Shown here piece after piece: positions 8,436 to 15,677 of a DNA stretch of 64,000 nt; the stretch's first letter is position 1, and every line of letters begins with the position of its first letter. The stretch comes from Amycolatopsis roodepoortensis. Lineage in GTDB: Bacteria; Actinomycetota; Actinomycetes; Mycobacteriales; Pseudonocardiaceae. The DNA lies in contig NZ_JADBEJ010000005.1 in assembly GCF_014873915.1 (NCBI RefSeq), positions 1,550,001 through 1,614,000 on the forward strand, in the 5' to 3' direction. Made by a program: the position numbers and the translations under genes. The notes under the pieces were generated by a model. That model saw only the letters and a program-made list of their open reading frames with translations. It had not been told where the DNA came from and did not search any database.

Positions 8436-9122
8436 GTGTCCGGCCGTACCAAATTAATCCTCGCGCTCACCGTGCTCGCCCTCTTCGTGGCGGCCGCGGT
8501 CCTGCTGCCGATCCCGAGTCCGGCCGGGCTGCGGGCCTGGGCGGCCGAGACCGGCCCCGCCACTCCCCTGGTCTTCTTCCTGGCCTATTCGGTGCTCACC
8601 GTGGCGCCGATCCCGCGCACCGTGTTCAACCTGGCGGGCGGGCTGCTGCTCGGCGCCACCACGGGCATCGTCGTCGGCATCCTGGCGACCACGGTCGCGT
8701 CCGCGCTCTCGTTCGCTCTTTCGAGGGCACTCGGCCGCGATCTGGTCACCCGGCACCTGCACCGGGCGAAGGTCCGCGCGGTCAACGAGCGGCTTTCGGA
8801 CGGCGGCGTCCTGGCGATCACCTCCTTACGGCTGATCCCGATGGTGCCGTTCGCTCCGTTCAGTTACCTGTGCGGAGTGTCATCGGTCCGTTTCGCCCCG
8901 TATCTGATCGGGACCGCGCTCGGCAGCCTCCCGGGGACGGTCGCGGTCGTCGTCCTCGGCGACGCGCTGACCGGGGAAACACCGCCCGCCCTGCTGATCT
9001 GTTACGCCGTGTTCGCCGCGGCGGGGGCCATCGGACTGGTGAAGGTCTTCCGGCGCAAAGCCCTGCCGGTGCCCGATCCGAGCGACGAGGAAGAATTGCC
9101 CGCCTCCGCACCGGCGAGCTGA
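8436..9122 (+). CDS. TVP38/TMEM64 (DedA-like) membrane protein
   Basis: A 228-residue integral membrane protein of the VTT (TVP38/TMEM64) family. About six hydrophobic segments are visible, starting with LILALTVLALFVAAAVLL. The conserved signature is in order: FNLAGGLLLGATTG, then the second half LRLIPMVPFAPFSYLCG and GTALGSLPGT, with the reentrant-loop glycine motif and the Arg-Pro pair. Family members are linked to lipid scrambling or flipping, which is inferred here. A charged tail (PDPSDEEELP) is cytoplasmic. The GTG at 8436 is chosen because it precedes the first membrane segment. No ribosome site is visible, consistent with a leaderless message. Confidence 0.85.
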   Translation: MSGRTKLILALTVLALFVAAAVLLPIPSPAGLRAWAAETGPATPLVFFLAYSVLTVAPIPRTVFNLAGGLLLGATTGIVVGILATTVASALSFALSRALGRDLVTRHLHRAKVRAVNERLSDGGVLAITSLRLIPMVPFAPFSYLCGVSSVRFAPYLIGTALGSLPGTVAVVVLGDALTGETPPALLICYAVFAAAGAIGLVKVFRRKALPVPDPSDEEELPASAPAS

Positions 9123-9207
9123 CGGGGAGCCGAAACCGCCGCCCGCTACACTCGATCGGGTGCGCGGGACCTGTCAGGCCGCGTAGCGCCACCATCACCC
9201 GGAGAAT

Positions 9208-10893
9208 GTGTCAGGAGCAGTCGCCATCGACACCGGTCAGCTGATCGCTGGGCACTATCGCCTGGTCGAGCAAATTGGTAGCGGTGCCATGGGGGTGGTC
9301 TGGCGTGCCATCGATGTCCGCCTCGAGCGCTCGGTGGCGGTCAAGCAGATCCTCCCGCAGCCGGGTGTCTCCGAGGCCGAACGTGACAACATGCGCCAGC
9401 GCGCCATGCGCGAGGCGAAGAACGCGGCCCGTTTCCAGCACCCGAACGCGATCGTGGTGTTCGACATCGCCGAGCACGGCGGCGACCCCTGCCTGGTGAT
9501 GGAGTACCTGAACGGCCCGAGCCTCTCGGCGATCATCTCCGAGGAAGGCACGCTGCCGCTCGGGCGCGTCGCGAAGATCGGCGAGCAGGTCGCGTCGGCG
9601 CTGGTCGCCGCGCACCGCGCCGGGATCGTGCACCGCGACGTCAAACCGGGCAACATCCTGATCGACGAATCCGGCACCGCGAAGATCACCGACTTCGGTA
9701 TTTCCCGCGCCGCCGGAGACATGACGCTCACCCAGACCGGCCTGATCGGCGGCACGCCGGCGTACCTCGCGCCCGAGCTGGCACGCGGCTCGGATCCGGT
9801 GCCCAGCTCCGACGTCTTCGCGCTCGGCGCGACGCTCTACCAGGCGATCGAGGGCCAGACCCCGTACGGGAACAGTTCGAACCAGCTGGCGCTGCTGTAC
9901 GCCGCCGCGAACGGGCAGATCAACCCGCCGCAGCAGGCGGGCCCCGCGACGGCGCTGCTGATGAGCCTCCTGCGCACCGAGCCGACCGAGCGCCCCAGCA
10001 TGGCCGAGGCCAGGGAACGCCTCGCCGCGCTGGCGGCGAACGAATCCGCCGCGGGCACGGCGGCGTCGCCCCGGCTCTTCGGGGCGGGCGGCGGCAGACA
10101 GCCGGCCGTGCCCGACACCCCGGGACACGGCCTTCCCGGCGGAGACCGGCCACCGTGGCAGCGGACCGACAAGCCGGCCCAGTCCGCCGCGGCGGCTCCG
10201 CCGCAGCCCACCAAGACCCACTCGCCGACGGCCGCCTTCATCCCGATGCGCTCGCCGTCCGCCCCGCCGAACACGCCGCCGCGTCCGGTCGCCGCGATGA
10301 GCCCGCCGCCGTCCGCGGCCGCCCCGATGCGGCCGTCGCCGGCCAAGCCCGCCGACGCCAAGCGCAAGGCCGTCCTGTTCGCGGGCGCCGGTGCCGCCGT
10401 CGTGGTGATCGCCGTGATCGTGTTCCTGGTGCTGAATTCGGGCAACGGGGGCAACACCCAGGGCGGCAACAACGCCGGGGCGAACCCGCAGCCCGGCACC
10501 TCCGCGCCGCCGAAGAGCGGCTCCTCTTCGTCCCGCCCCGCGCCCGCGGGCCTGGGGAAGACCCCGAGCGAGAAGGTCACCAGCTACTCCAGCGTGGGGC
10601 AATTCCTGCTGGACTTCTTCGACACCGACAAGATCGGCACCTCCGCGAGCTGGAACAAGCTCACGGAGGCCGCGAAAGCTGTCTATGGCTCGGAGCAGGC
10701 CTTCGCCGACTACTGGGCCGCGCACAAGGTGACCAGTGCCGACTCCGCGCGGGCGGACAGCGGAGGCGGCAACCCCGACGGCTCGATCGACATGAACATC
10801 ACGCTCAACAAGGGAGCACGTCCGGCACTGCGCGTGGTCCAGGTCGGCGGGCAGTACCTCATCGACGCCGACACGCGAGTACTCGGCAACTGA
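9208..10893 (+). CDS. Membrane serine/threonine protein kinase
   Basis: A 561-residue Hanks-type receptor kinase. The cytoplasmic kinase domain (about 15-275) has a glycine loop IGSGAMGVV, ATP lysine K46 in VAVKQIL, catalytic HRD at 142-144 with K146 and N149, DFG at 162-164 and an activation segment with GGTPAYLAPE. A proline-rich linker follows (about 300-385), then one membrane segment near 388-412. The extracellular part is Gly/Asn/Pro-rich followed by a roughly 110-residue domain that I do not recognise. There are no PASTA repeats, so this is not PknB. The ligand and substrate are unknown. The GTG at 9208 is preceded by GGAG with tight spacing. Confidence 0.93.
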   Translation: MSGAVAIDTGQLIAGHYRLVEQIGSGAMGVVWRAIDVRLERSVAVKQILPQPGVSEAERDNMRQRAMREAKNAARFQHPNAIVVFDIAEHGGDPCLVMEYLNGPSLSAIISEEGTLPLGRVAKIGEQVASALVAAHRAGIVHRDVKPGNILIDESGTAKITDFGISRAAGDMTLTQTGLIGGTPAYLAPELARGSDPVPSSDVFALGATLYQAIEGQTPYGNSSNQLALLYAAANGQINPPQQAGPATALLMSLLRTEPTERPSMAEARERLAALAANESAAGTAASPRLFGAGGGRQPAVPDTPGHGLPGGDRPPWQRTDKPAQSAAAAPPQPTKTHSPTAAFIPMRSPSAPPNTPPRPVAAMSPPPSAAAPMRPSPAKPADAKRKAVLFAGAGAAVVVIAVIVFLVLNSGNGGNTQGGNNAGANPQPGTSAPPKSGSSSSRPAPAGLGKTPSEKVTSYSSVGQFLLDFFDTDKIGTSASWNKLTEAAKAVYGSEQAFADYWAAHKVTSADSARADSGGGNPDGSIDMNITLNKGARPALRVVQVGGQYLIDADTRVLGN

Positions 10894-10965
10894 CGCAGCG
10901 TGGCGGTGGTGAGACCCGCCTCGCTGGTGGTAGGCCAATCGCCGCTCGTGGCTTACTGTTGCTCC

Positions 10966-11271
10966 ATGGCCGATAGCGGACCTTTCGGACCTGGCCAGAA
11001 TCCTCGCTTCCAGGAGGACCTGGTAGGCCTCGACCCGTACGATCCCGAAGCCCGGGCCTTCGCCGAGCATCTGGACCGCATCGAACGCTGCGGCCCGAAC
11101 TTCACCGTGGAGGCCTGCCTCGACGGCGTCTCCGATTTCGCCGACTCCAGCAACCGCCTCGGCGGCCTTCGCTGGTGGGTTTCGGCACTCGTCGTGGTCC
11201 TCATCGTGCTCGGCGTGATGGTCACCGCATGGGACATCATCGGCCGGGCCATCGCGTGGCTCGCGGGGTAA
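10966..11271 (+). CDS. Small single-pass membrane protein
   Basis: A 101-residue protein I cannot assign to a family. The first 65 residues are soluble and acidic (LDPYDPEARAFAEHLDRIER), followed by one strong membrane segment (WWVSALVVVLIVLGVMVTAW) and a short tail. The topology with an acidic N-terminal part is probably cytoplasmic, but that is inferred. It lies between the kinase gene, 72 bp upstream, and msrB, and could be co-transcribed with either. The ATG at 10966 is chosen because the upstream in-frame stretch is unlike coding sequence. No clear ribosome site precedes it. Confidence 0.7.
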   Translation: MADSGPFGPGQNPRFQEDLVGLDPYDPEARAFAEHLDRIERCGPNFTVEACLDGVSDFADSSNRLGGLRWWVSALVVVLIVLGVMVTAWDIIGRAIAWLAG

Positions 11272-11290
11272 CGTGGAACCGGTGAAAGGC

Positions 11291-11713
11291 ATGAAACCCG
11301 TTGTCGGAGCCACGCCGCGCGTGGTCAAGTCCGAGCAGGAATGGCGGGAGCAGCTCAGCCCCGACGAGTACGCCGTCCTTCGCCAGGCGGGCACCGAGCG
11401 TCCCTTCACCGGTGAGTACACCGATGAGAAGACCACCGGCGTCTACCAGTGCCGAGCCTGTGGTGCCGAACTGTTCCGCAGCGACACGAAATTCGACAGC
11501 CATTGCGGCTGGCCGTCGTTCTACGACCCGGCCGACAGCGACGCCGTCCTCCTCCGCGAGGACACCACCATGGGGATGCGCCGGATCGAGGTGCTGTGCA
11601 AGTCGTGCCACAGCCACCTCGGGCACGTCTTCGAAGGCGAGGGTTACGCCACGCCGACGGATCAGCGGTACTGCATCAACTCGATCTCGCTGAAGCTCGT
11701 TCCCGAGTCGTAA
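11291..11713 (+). CDS. msrB: Peptide-methionine (R)-S-oxide reductase
   Basis: A 140-residue methionine-R-sulfoxide reductase that repairs oxidised proteins in the cytoplasm using thioredoxin. The zinc site is formed by the pairs CRAC and CKSC. The conserved core FDSHCGWPSFYDP and the catalytic cysteine in DQRYCINSISL are intact. The ATG at 11291 gives the usual MKPVVGATPRVVK opening. A GTG at 11273 with GGGG upstream would add six residues and is possible. Recycling by the thioredoxin gene at 358-714 is plausible but not shown by linkage. An inverted repeat follows 16 bp after the stop. Confidence 0.95.
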   Translation: MKPVVGATPRVVKSEQEWREQLSPDEYAVLRQAGTERPFTGEYTDEKTTGVYQCRACGAELFRSDTKFDSHCGWPSFYDPADSDAVLLREDTTMGMRRIEVLCKSCHSHLGHVFEGEGYATPTDQRYCINSISLKLVPES

Positions 11714-11728
11714 CCGAACGAAGCGAAC

Positions 11729-11787
11729 CACCGCCCTCCTCGACGCGTTCACCATGAACAGGACAGCGTCGGGGAGGGCGGTGTTTT
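11729..11787 (+). terminator. Hairpin after msrB that contains the next gene's ribosome site
   Basis: Arms 11729-11746 and 11766-11783 pair with one G-T wobble around a 19-nt loop and are followed by TTTT (11784-11787). This is a standard terminator shape for msrB. However, the right arm contains GGGGAGG (about 11771-11777), the only good ribosome site for the membrane protein that starts at 11789. Folding would therefore both end upstream transcription and hide that ribosome site in read-through message. Confidence 0.7.
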
Positions 11788-11788
11788 C

Positions 11789-12673
11789 ATGAACGAACCC
11801 TGGGGAATCACCGGACCGGCTTTCGCCTGGCTCTACGGAGTCTGTGCCGTGGTGCCGATCGCGCTCGCCGTGGTGCACGAACTGTGGCTGCGTCGTGACA
11901 CCGGGGCCAGGACGGTGCCGGGCCTCCATCACCTGGCCGCGCTGGCGGGCGGCGTGGAGCGGGTCACCGACACCGTCGTCGCAGGGCTGCTCGAACGCAA
12001 CCTCCTGCGGCCCGACAGCCGGGGAATCCTGCACCCGATCCGGCCGGTCCCGGCCGACGGGTTCGAGCGCGCGGCCGTCTCGTTCTTACCCGGCAACGGA
12101 ATCGGCCTGCGCGAGCTGCGCTCCAGGATGGCCCGGCACGACGTCGTCCGGGAACTGCGCGCCGATCTGGAGCGGCGGGGCCTGTTCGTTCACGAGCACC
12201 GCCGCCGGAGGGGCTGGCAGTATGCGATCGTCGCGTACCTGGCCATCTTCGCGTTGGGGATCGCGAGGCTGGCGAACGCCGTACCGCTGAAGCGGCCGAT
12301 CGGCGCCCTCGTCGTCCTGGTGATCGTCGTGGCGGGCGCGATCGGCCTGGCCGTGTGGCGGCAACTTCCGGAGCGCTCGGGCCGGGCGACGGCCGCGGGC
12401 GACCTGGCGCTCCACTACGGCGACTGGGATCGCGATCTCGGCCGCACCACGGCCGGGCGGGTGGCCCTCCGCGGGTTGGGCGCCTTCCCCGACCAGGTCG
12501 TCGTGGGCGCGCTGAGCAAGACCGGCGTGTTCGCCCGCACGGCGAGCACCTGCGGCGCAGGCGCGTCGTACGCCGTCGGATCGTCGTGCGGTGGTGGATC
12601 TTCCTCCTCCTGCGGCGGAGGTTCTTCCTGCGGTGGTGGCGGTGGCGGTGGCGGAGGTGGTTGCGGTGGCTGA
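11789..12673 (+). CDS. TIGR04222-type membrane protein with Cys/Gly tail (first copy)
   Basis: A 294-residue membrane protein resembling the TIGR04222 group. The pattern is a short N-terminal lead (WGITGPAFAWLYG), a first membrane helix (about 10-33), a soluble segment with HHLAALAGGVERVTDTVV and a mini helical domain, two further helices (about 145-190), and a conserved end GLGAFPDQVVVGALS. After this the protein becomes a low-complexity tail of Gly, Ser and Cys with cysteines at 255, 267, 275, 281 and 292, including ten consecutive glycines before the last CGG. The tail resembles a modified-peptide substrate more than a folded domain. The next gene starts within the last codons. Its function is unknown, and modification by the DUF692 enzyme three genes on is inferred. 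Confidence 0.8.
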   Translation: MNEPWGITGPAFAWLYGVCAVVPIALAVVHELWLRRDTGARTVPGLHHLAALAGGVERVTDTVVAGLLERNLLRPDSRGILHPIRPVPADGFERAAVSFLPGNGIGLRELRSRMARHDVVRELRADLERRGLFVHEHRRRRGWQYAIVAYLAIFALGIARLANAVPLKRPIGALVVLVIVVAGAIGLAVWRQLPERSGRATAAGDLALHYGDWDRDLGRTTAGRVALRGLGAFPDQVVVGALSKTGVFARTASTCGAGASYAVGSSCGGGSSSSCGGGSSCGGGGGGGGGGCGG

Positions 12674-13448
12674 CTTCCTGTGGCTCTATACGCCGTCGAT
12701 CGCGCTCCCGGTCACGGTCGCGGCGCTTAACGTCCGCTGGCTCCGGCGCGGCTTCCACGATGGCGGCAGGCTGCCGAGCGTGCGGCACGTGGCGGCCTTG
12801 GCGGGCGGGACCGCGCGGGTCACCGAAACGGTGGTCGCCTCGATGCTGGAACGCGAACAGGCCCGGCTCGGCCGTTCGGGCAGGCTCTACCGCACGCCCC
12901 TGGTCCCGGCCGACCCGCTGGGACGGGAGCTCGCCGGTCACCTGTCGTCGTTCCCCGGCCACTGGTTGCGGACGACGATGAGCCGCGGCCCTGCGATGCG
13001 GGCGCTGTGGGCCGAGCTGGGCGGCCGCGGCCTGGTCGTCGCGGAAGGACGGCGACGGCTCACGTGGAGGATCACGGCCGTCGTCTATGCCGCCCTGCTG
13101 GCGGCCGGGACGGTCCGCTGGATCGTCAGCGGCGCCGGTGTGGTCCTGATCGTGCTTCTCGTCGTCGCGCTGGCGCTGCTGATCGTCAGCCTCCGGCTCG
13201 GCCGGACCGACTACGCGGGCAGGACGACCACCGCGGGCCGGGCGGTGCTGGCCGAGGCGGAGACGGATCGAAGCCTCGTCTCGGGTGCGGCGGGCGCGGT
13301 GGCCATCGGCGGCTTCGCCGCGTATCCCGATCGCGAGGTCGCCGCCATCCTGAGCCGCTACGGCGGGCGTCCGGGCAAGGACACCCGCACGTTCGCCTGG
13401 GGCGGCGGGACCGACTACAGCGTCTCCGGCGGCAGCGGCGGCTTCTGA
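12666..13448 (+). CDS. TIGR04222-type membrane protein without cysteine tail (second copy)
   Basis: A 260-residue paralogue of the flanking two membrane proteins. It shares the first helix (FLWLYTPSIALPVTVAALNV), the motif RHVAALAGGTARVTETVV, two later helices (about 140-180) and the ending IGGFAAYPDREVAAILS. The C-terminus is short (GGGTDYSVSGGSGGF) and has no cysteine, and I see none anywhere in the protein. It could be a structural partner or a degenerated copy. The GTG start at 12666 overlaps the end of the first copy by 8 bp and uses the GGAGGTGG of the upstream glycine codons as a ribosome site, so the two are translationally coupled. Sequence similarity to the neighbours shows tandem duplication. 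Confidence 0.8.
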   Translation: MADFLWLYTPSIALPVTVAALNVRWLRRGFHDGGRLPSVRHVAALAGGTARVTETVVASMLEREQARLGRSGRLYRTPLVPADPLGRELAGHLSSFPGHWLRTTMSRGPAMRALWAELGGRGLVVAEGRRRLTWRITAVVYAALLAAGTVRWIVSGAGVVLIVLLVVALALLIVSLRLGRTDYAGRTTTAGRAVLAEAETDRSLVSGAAGAVAIGGFAAYPDREVAAILSRYGGRPGKDTRTFAWGGGTDYSVSGGSGGF

Positions 13449-13531
13449 CGTCCGGCGAATCACGGAACCACGACCGGACGGGAAAGCGTCCGACTACGGT
13501 AAGCGCACCTGCTCGTGAAAGGGCCCTTGCG

Positions 13532-14467
13532 ATGGAAGACACCTGGGGTATTCCCGGACCCACGTTCCTGGCGATCTACGGCGCCCTGATCGTGTTCCCG
13601 GTGGTCGTCGGTCTCGTGTGGACGATCGTCGCCAAACTCGGTGGCAAAGCGCCGCGCGCCGAAGTGAGCGGCCCGCAACCGACGGTGTACGAGTTCGCCT
13701 ATCTCGCCGGCGGTCCGGACCGGGTGGTCGACACGGCCATCGCGACGCTTGTCGACCGCGGGACCTTGCGGGTCAGCAGTACGAAGCAGCTCCAGCTCAC
13801 CGGTCCCGAACCCGCCGACCCGATCGAAAAGGCCGTCGCCAAGGGCGCCAAGCCGGGCTACAACGCCACGACCCGCGGCATCCGTGACCGGCTGCGGCTG
13901 TCGGGTCCGATGCAGGCGCTCGCCAAGGATCTGGAGGCACGGGGGCTGGTCGTCGTCGACCAGACGCCGCGGATCCGCCGGGTCGTGTACTTCCTGTACC
14001 TCGCCGTGCTCGTGCTCGGTGTCGTCCGCCTGATCGCCGGCATCGCCGGTGACCGGCCCGTCGGTTACCTCATCCCGCTGCTGATCTCGGCCGTGTTCGC
14101 GACGGTGATCTCCCGTGCGCTCAAGAACAAGCGGCCGGGCCCGCGTCCGACCGGCGAGGGCGCCCGGGTCCTCCACAAGGCCAGGTCCGCCCACGGGCGG
14201 GAGCGCAAACGCGGCATCCCGAACGGGCCGGGGTACGCCGGCGCGGCCGGTGCCGGGTTGCTGGGCGGCGCCGCGGCGGCGGTCGCGTTCGGCGGCCTCG
14301 CCTCGTATCCCGATGAGGAGCTGAGCGCGGCCCTGATCCCGCCGCCGGTCTCCAGCGGTTTCGGCGGCGGTTCGTCCGGCGGCTCTTCGTGCAGCAGCGG
14401 CGGAAGCTCGTGCAGCAGCGGAAGCAGTGGCGGCGGCGGTTGCGGTGGCGGCGGCTGTGGCGGCTGA
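13532..14467 (+). CDS. TIGR04222-type membrane protein with Cys/Gly tail (third copy)
   Basis: A 311-residue third paralogue, beginning MEDTWGIPGPTFLAIYG, close to the first copy. It has the first membrane helix (about 12-34), the YEFAYLAGGPDRVVDTAI motif, two helices (about 150-195), a basic linker, a Gly/Ala-rich stretch (GAAGAGLLGGAAAAVAFGG) and the family ending LASYPDEELSAALIP. The tail is Gly/Ser-rich with cysteines at 287, 294, 304 and 309, ending CGGGGCGG. It overlaps the DUF692 gene by 11 bp, which ties it most directly to that enzyme. The ATG at 13532 has a GAAAGGG site at suitable distance. An 83-bp gap separates it from the second copy. Confidence 0.8.
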   Translation: MEDTWGIPGPTFLAIYGALIVFPVVVGLVWTIVAKLGGKAPRAEVSGPQPTVYEFAYLAGGPDRVVDTAIATLVDRGTLRVSSTKQLQLTGPEPADPIEKAVAKGAKPGYNATTRGIRDRLRLSGPMQALAKDLEARGLVVVDQTPRIRRVVYFLYLAVLVLGVVRLIAGIAGDRPVGYLIPLLISAVFATVISRALKNKRPGPRPTGEGARVLHKARSAHGRERKRGIPNGPGYAGAAGAGLLGGAAAAVAFGGLASYPDEELSAALIPPPVSSGFGGGSSGGSSCSSGGSSCSSGSSGGGGCGGGGCGG

Positions 14468-15272
14468 CGCGCCGGGCAGGCTCGGGATCGGCATCGGCTG
14501 GCGGCACGAGCTGGATCTGTCGATCGCGCGGCTGCCCGGCGTCGACTGGGTCGAGGTCGTCGCCGAGAACCTGCACGCCGGGCATCTTCCCGAAACCCTG
14601 ATCGCGTTGCGCGACAAGGGAATGCCGGTCCTACCGCACGCGGTGTCGCTGTCGCTGGGCGGCGCGGAGCCGCTCGACACCACGCGCGTCGAGCATCTCG
14701 CGGAGGTCACCCGCGAGCTCGGCGCGCCGATGGCCAGCGACCACGTGTGCTTCGTGCGCGCGGGCGGCCTCGACTCGGGACATCTGATGCCGCTCCCCCG
14801 CACCCGGGAAGCGCTCGACGTCCTGGTGGACAACGTCAAACTGGCGCAGTCCATCGTGGAGGTCCCGTTCGCGCTGGAGAACATCGCGGCCGTGCTGGAC
14901 TGGCCGGACGCGGAGTTCACCGAGTCGGAATTCCTGCGGGAGCTCACCGACCGGACCGGCTGCCTGCTGATCATCGACGTCGCCAACCTGTACGCCAACG
15001 CCCGCAACCTCGGCACCGATCCCGAACGGTTCCTCGACGAGATCCCGTGGGAACGGCTGGCGTACACGCATATGGCCGGCGGCGTCGAACGCGACGGCGT
15101 CTACCACGACACGCACGCCCATCCGGTGGTGCCGGAGGTGCTGGACCTGCTGCGCGAACTGCGGCGCCGCACCGAGCCGCCGGGTGTCCTGCTGGAACGC
15201 GACGACGCCTACCCGTCCGACACCGAACTCGCGGCGGAGCTGGCCGCGTTGCGTGAAGCGGTTTCGCCGTGA
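14457..15272 (+). CDS. DUF692 / MNIO-family enzyme
   Basis: A 271-residue protein of the DUF692 family, now known as multinuclear non-haem iron-dependent oxidative enzymes (MbnB, TglH, ChrH), TIM barrels that rework cysteines in ribosomally made peptides. Candidate iron ligands and supporting residues are all present: E38/N39 (ENLH), H61 (PHAVSLSLGG), D95/H96 (SDHVCF), E141/N142 (FALENIA), D174/N177 (IDVANLYANARN), H205 (HMAGG), D218/H220/H222 (DTHAHP) and E247/D249. The start is inside the Cys/Gly tail codons of the preceding gene. I use the GTG at 14457, but GTG at 14445 is also in frame. Its substrate is probably the cysteine tails encoded upstream (inference). Confidence 0.9.
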   Translation: MAADAPGRLGIGIGWRHELDLSIARLPGVDWVEVVAENLHAGHLPETLIALRDKGMPVLPHAVSLSLGGAEPLDTTRVEHLAEVTRELGAPMASDHVCFVRAGGLDSGHLMPLPRTREALDVLVDNVKLAQSIVEVPFALENIAAVLDWPDAEFTESEFLRELTDRTGCLLIIDVANLYANARNLGTDPERFLDEIPWERLAYTHMAGGVERDGVYHDTHAHPVVPEVLDLLRELRRRTEPPGVLLERDDAYPSDTELAAELAALREAVSP

Positions 15273-15613
15273 CTGCGCCCCGGGAGCGGCTGGCCGCCCA
15301 GCAGGCCGAGCTGCTCAAGGCGCTCCTCGCGGGAGGCGATGCCCCGGCAGGCTTCGACGCGGAAAGGCTCCGTATCGAGGCCAACGTCCTGCGGAACAAG
15401 CAAAGCAGGCTGGTCGCCTACCTCCGCCCCGATCTCGCCGAGGCACTCGGCGACCGGTTCGCCGCGCTGTTCCGCGAGTACGCGACGAGCCACCCGAAGA
15501 CCGACACGATCCGCGCCCGGGCCTACGCGGACGCTTTCGGCGCGTGGCTGGTGGAACGCGGCAAGGTCCCGAAGCCCCGGGGCCGGCTCGCGACCTGGCT
15601 CCGCCGCATTTAG
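15269..15613 (+). CDS. Small SCO6045-like protein, partner of the DUF692 enzyme
   Basis: A 114-residue basic, helical protein without membrane segments or cysteines. Its start codon overlaps the DUF692 stop (GTGA), showing translational coupling. The core reads RLRIEANVLRNKQSRLVAYLRPDLAEALGDRF, and the end is RGRLATWLRRI. The composition and position fit the SCO6045-like domain family that often accompanies actinobacterial DUF692 genes. By analogy with other MNIO systems, where a small partner protein recruits the precursor, it may deliver the Cys-tail proteins to the enzyme, but that is inference. It is followed by an 11-bp hairpin, which closes the operon. Confidence 0.7.
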   Translation: MTAPRERLAAQQAELLKALLAGGDAPAGFDAERLRIEANVLRNKQSRLVAYLRPDLAEALGDRFAALFREYATSHPKTDTIRARAYADAFGAWLVERGKVPKPRGRLATWLRRI

Positions 15614-15615
15614 GC

Positions 15616-15651
15616 CGTGTCTCTCAAACGCACCTCGGTCTGAGAGACACG
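15616..15651. terminator. Hairpin closing the MNIO operon
   Basis: An 11-bp perfect inverted repeat (CGTGTCTCTCA 15616-15626, TGAGAGACACG 15641-15651) with a 14-nt loop, just past the stop at 15613. It is nested inside an outer pair CCGCATT (15604-15610) and AATGCGG (15666-15672). It stands between convergent genes and probably terminates both. Confidence 0.75.
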
Positions 15652-15677
15652 TCTTTAGGCGGCTGAATGCGGACCGT

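Noticed and set aside
14427..14456. Earlier start for the DUF692 gene inside the Cys/Gly tail of the previous gene
   Set aside because: It would add only Ala/Val residues forced by the glycine codons. The family begins near GRLGIGIGWR, so GTG at 14457 is enough.
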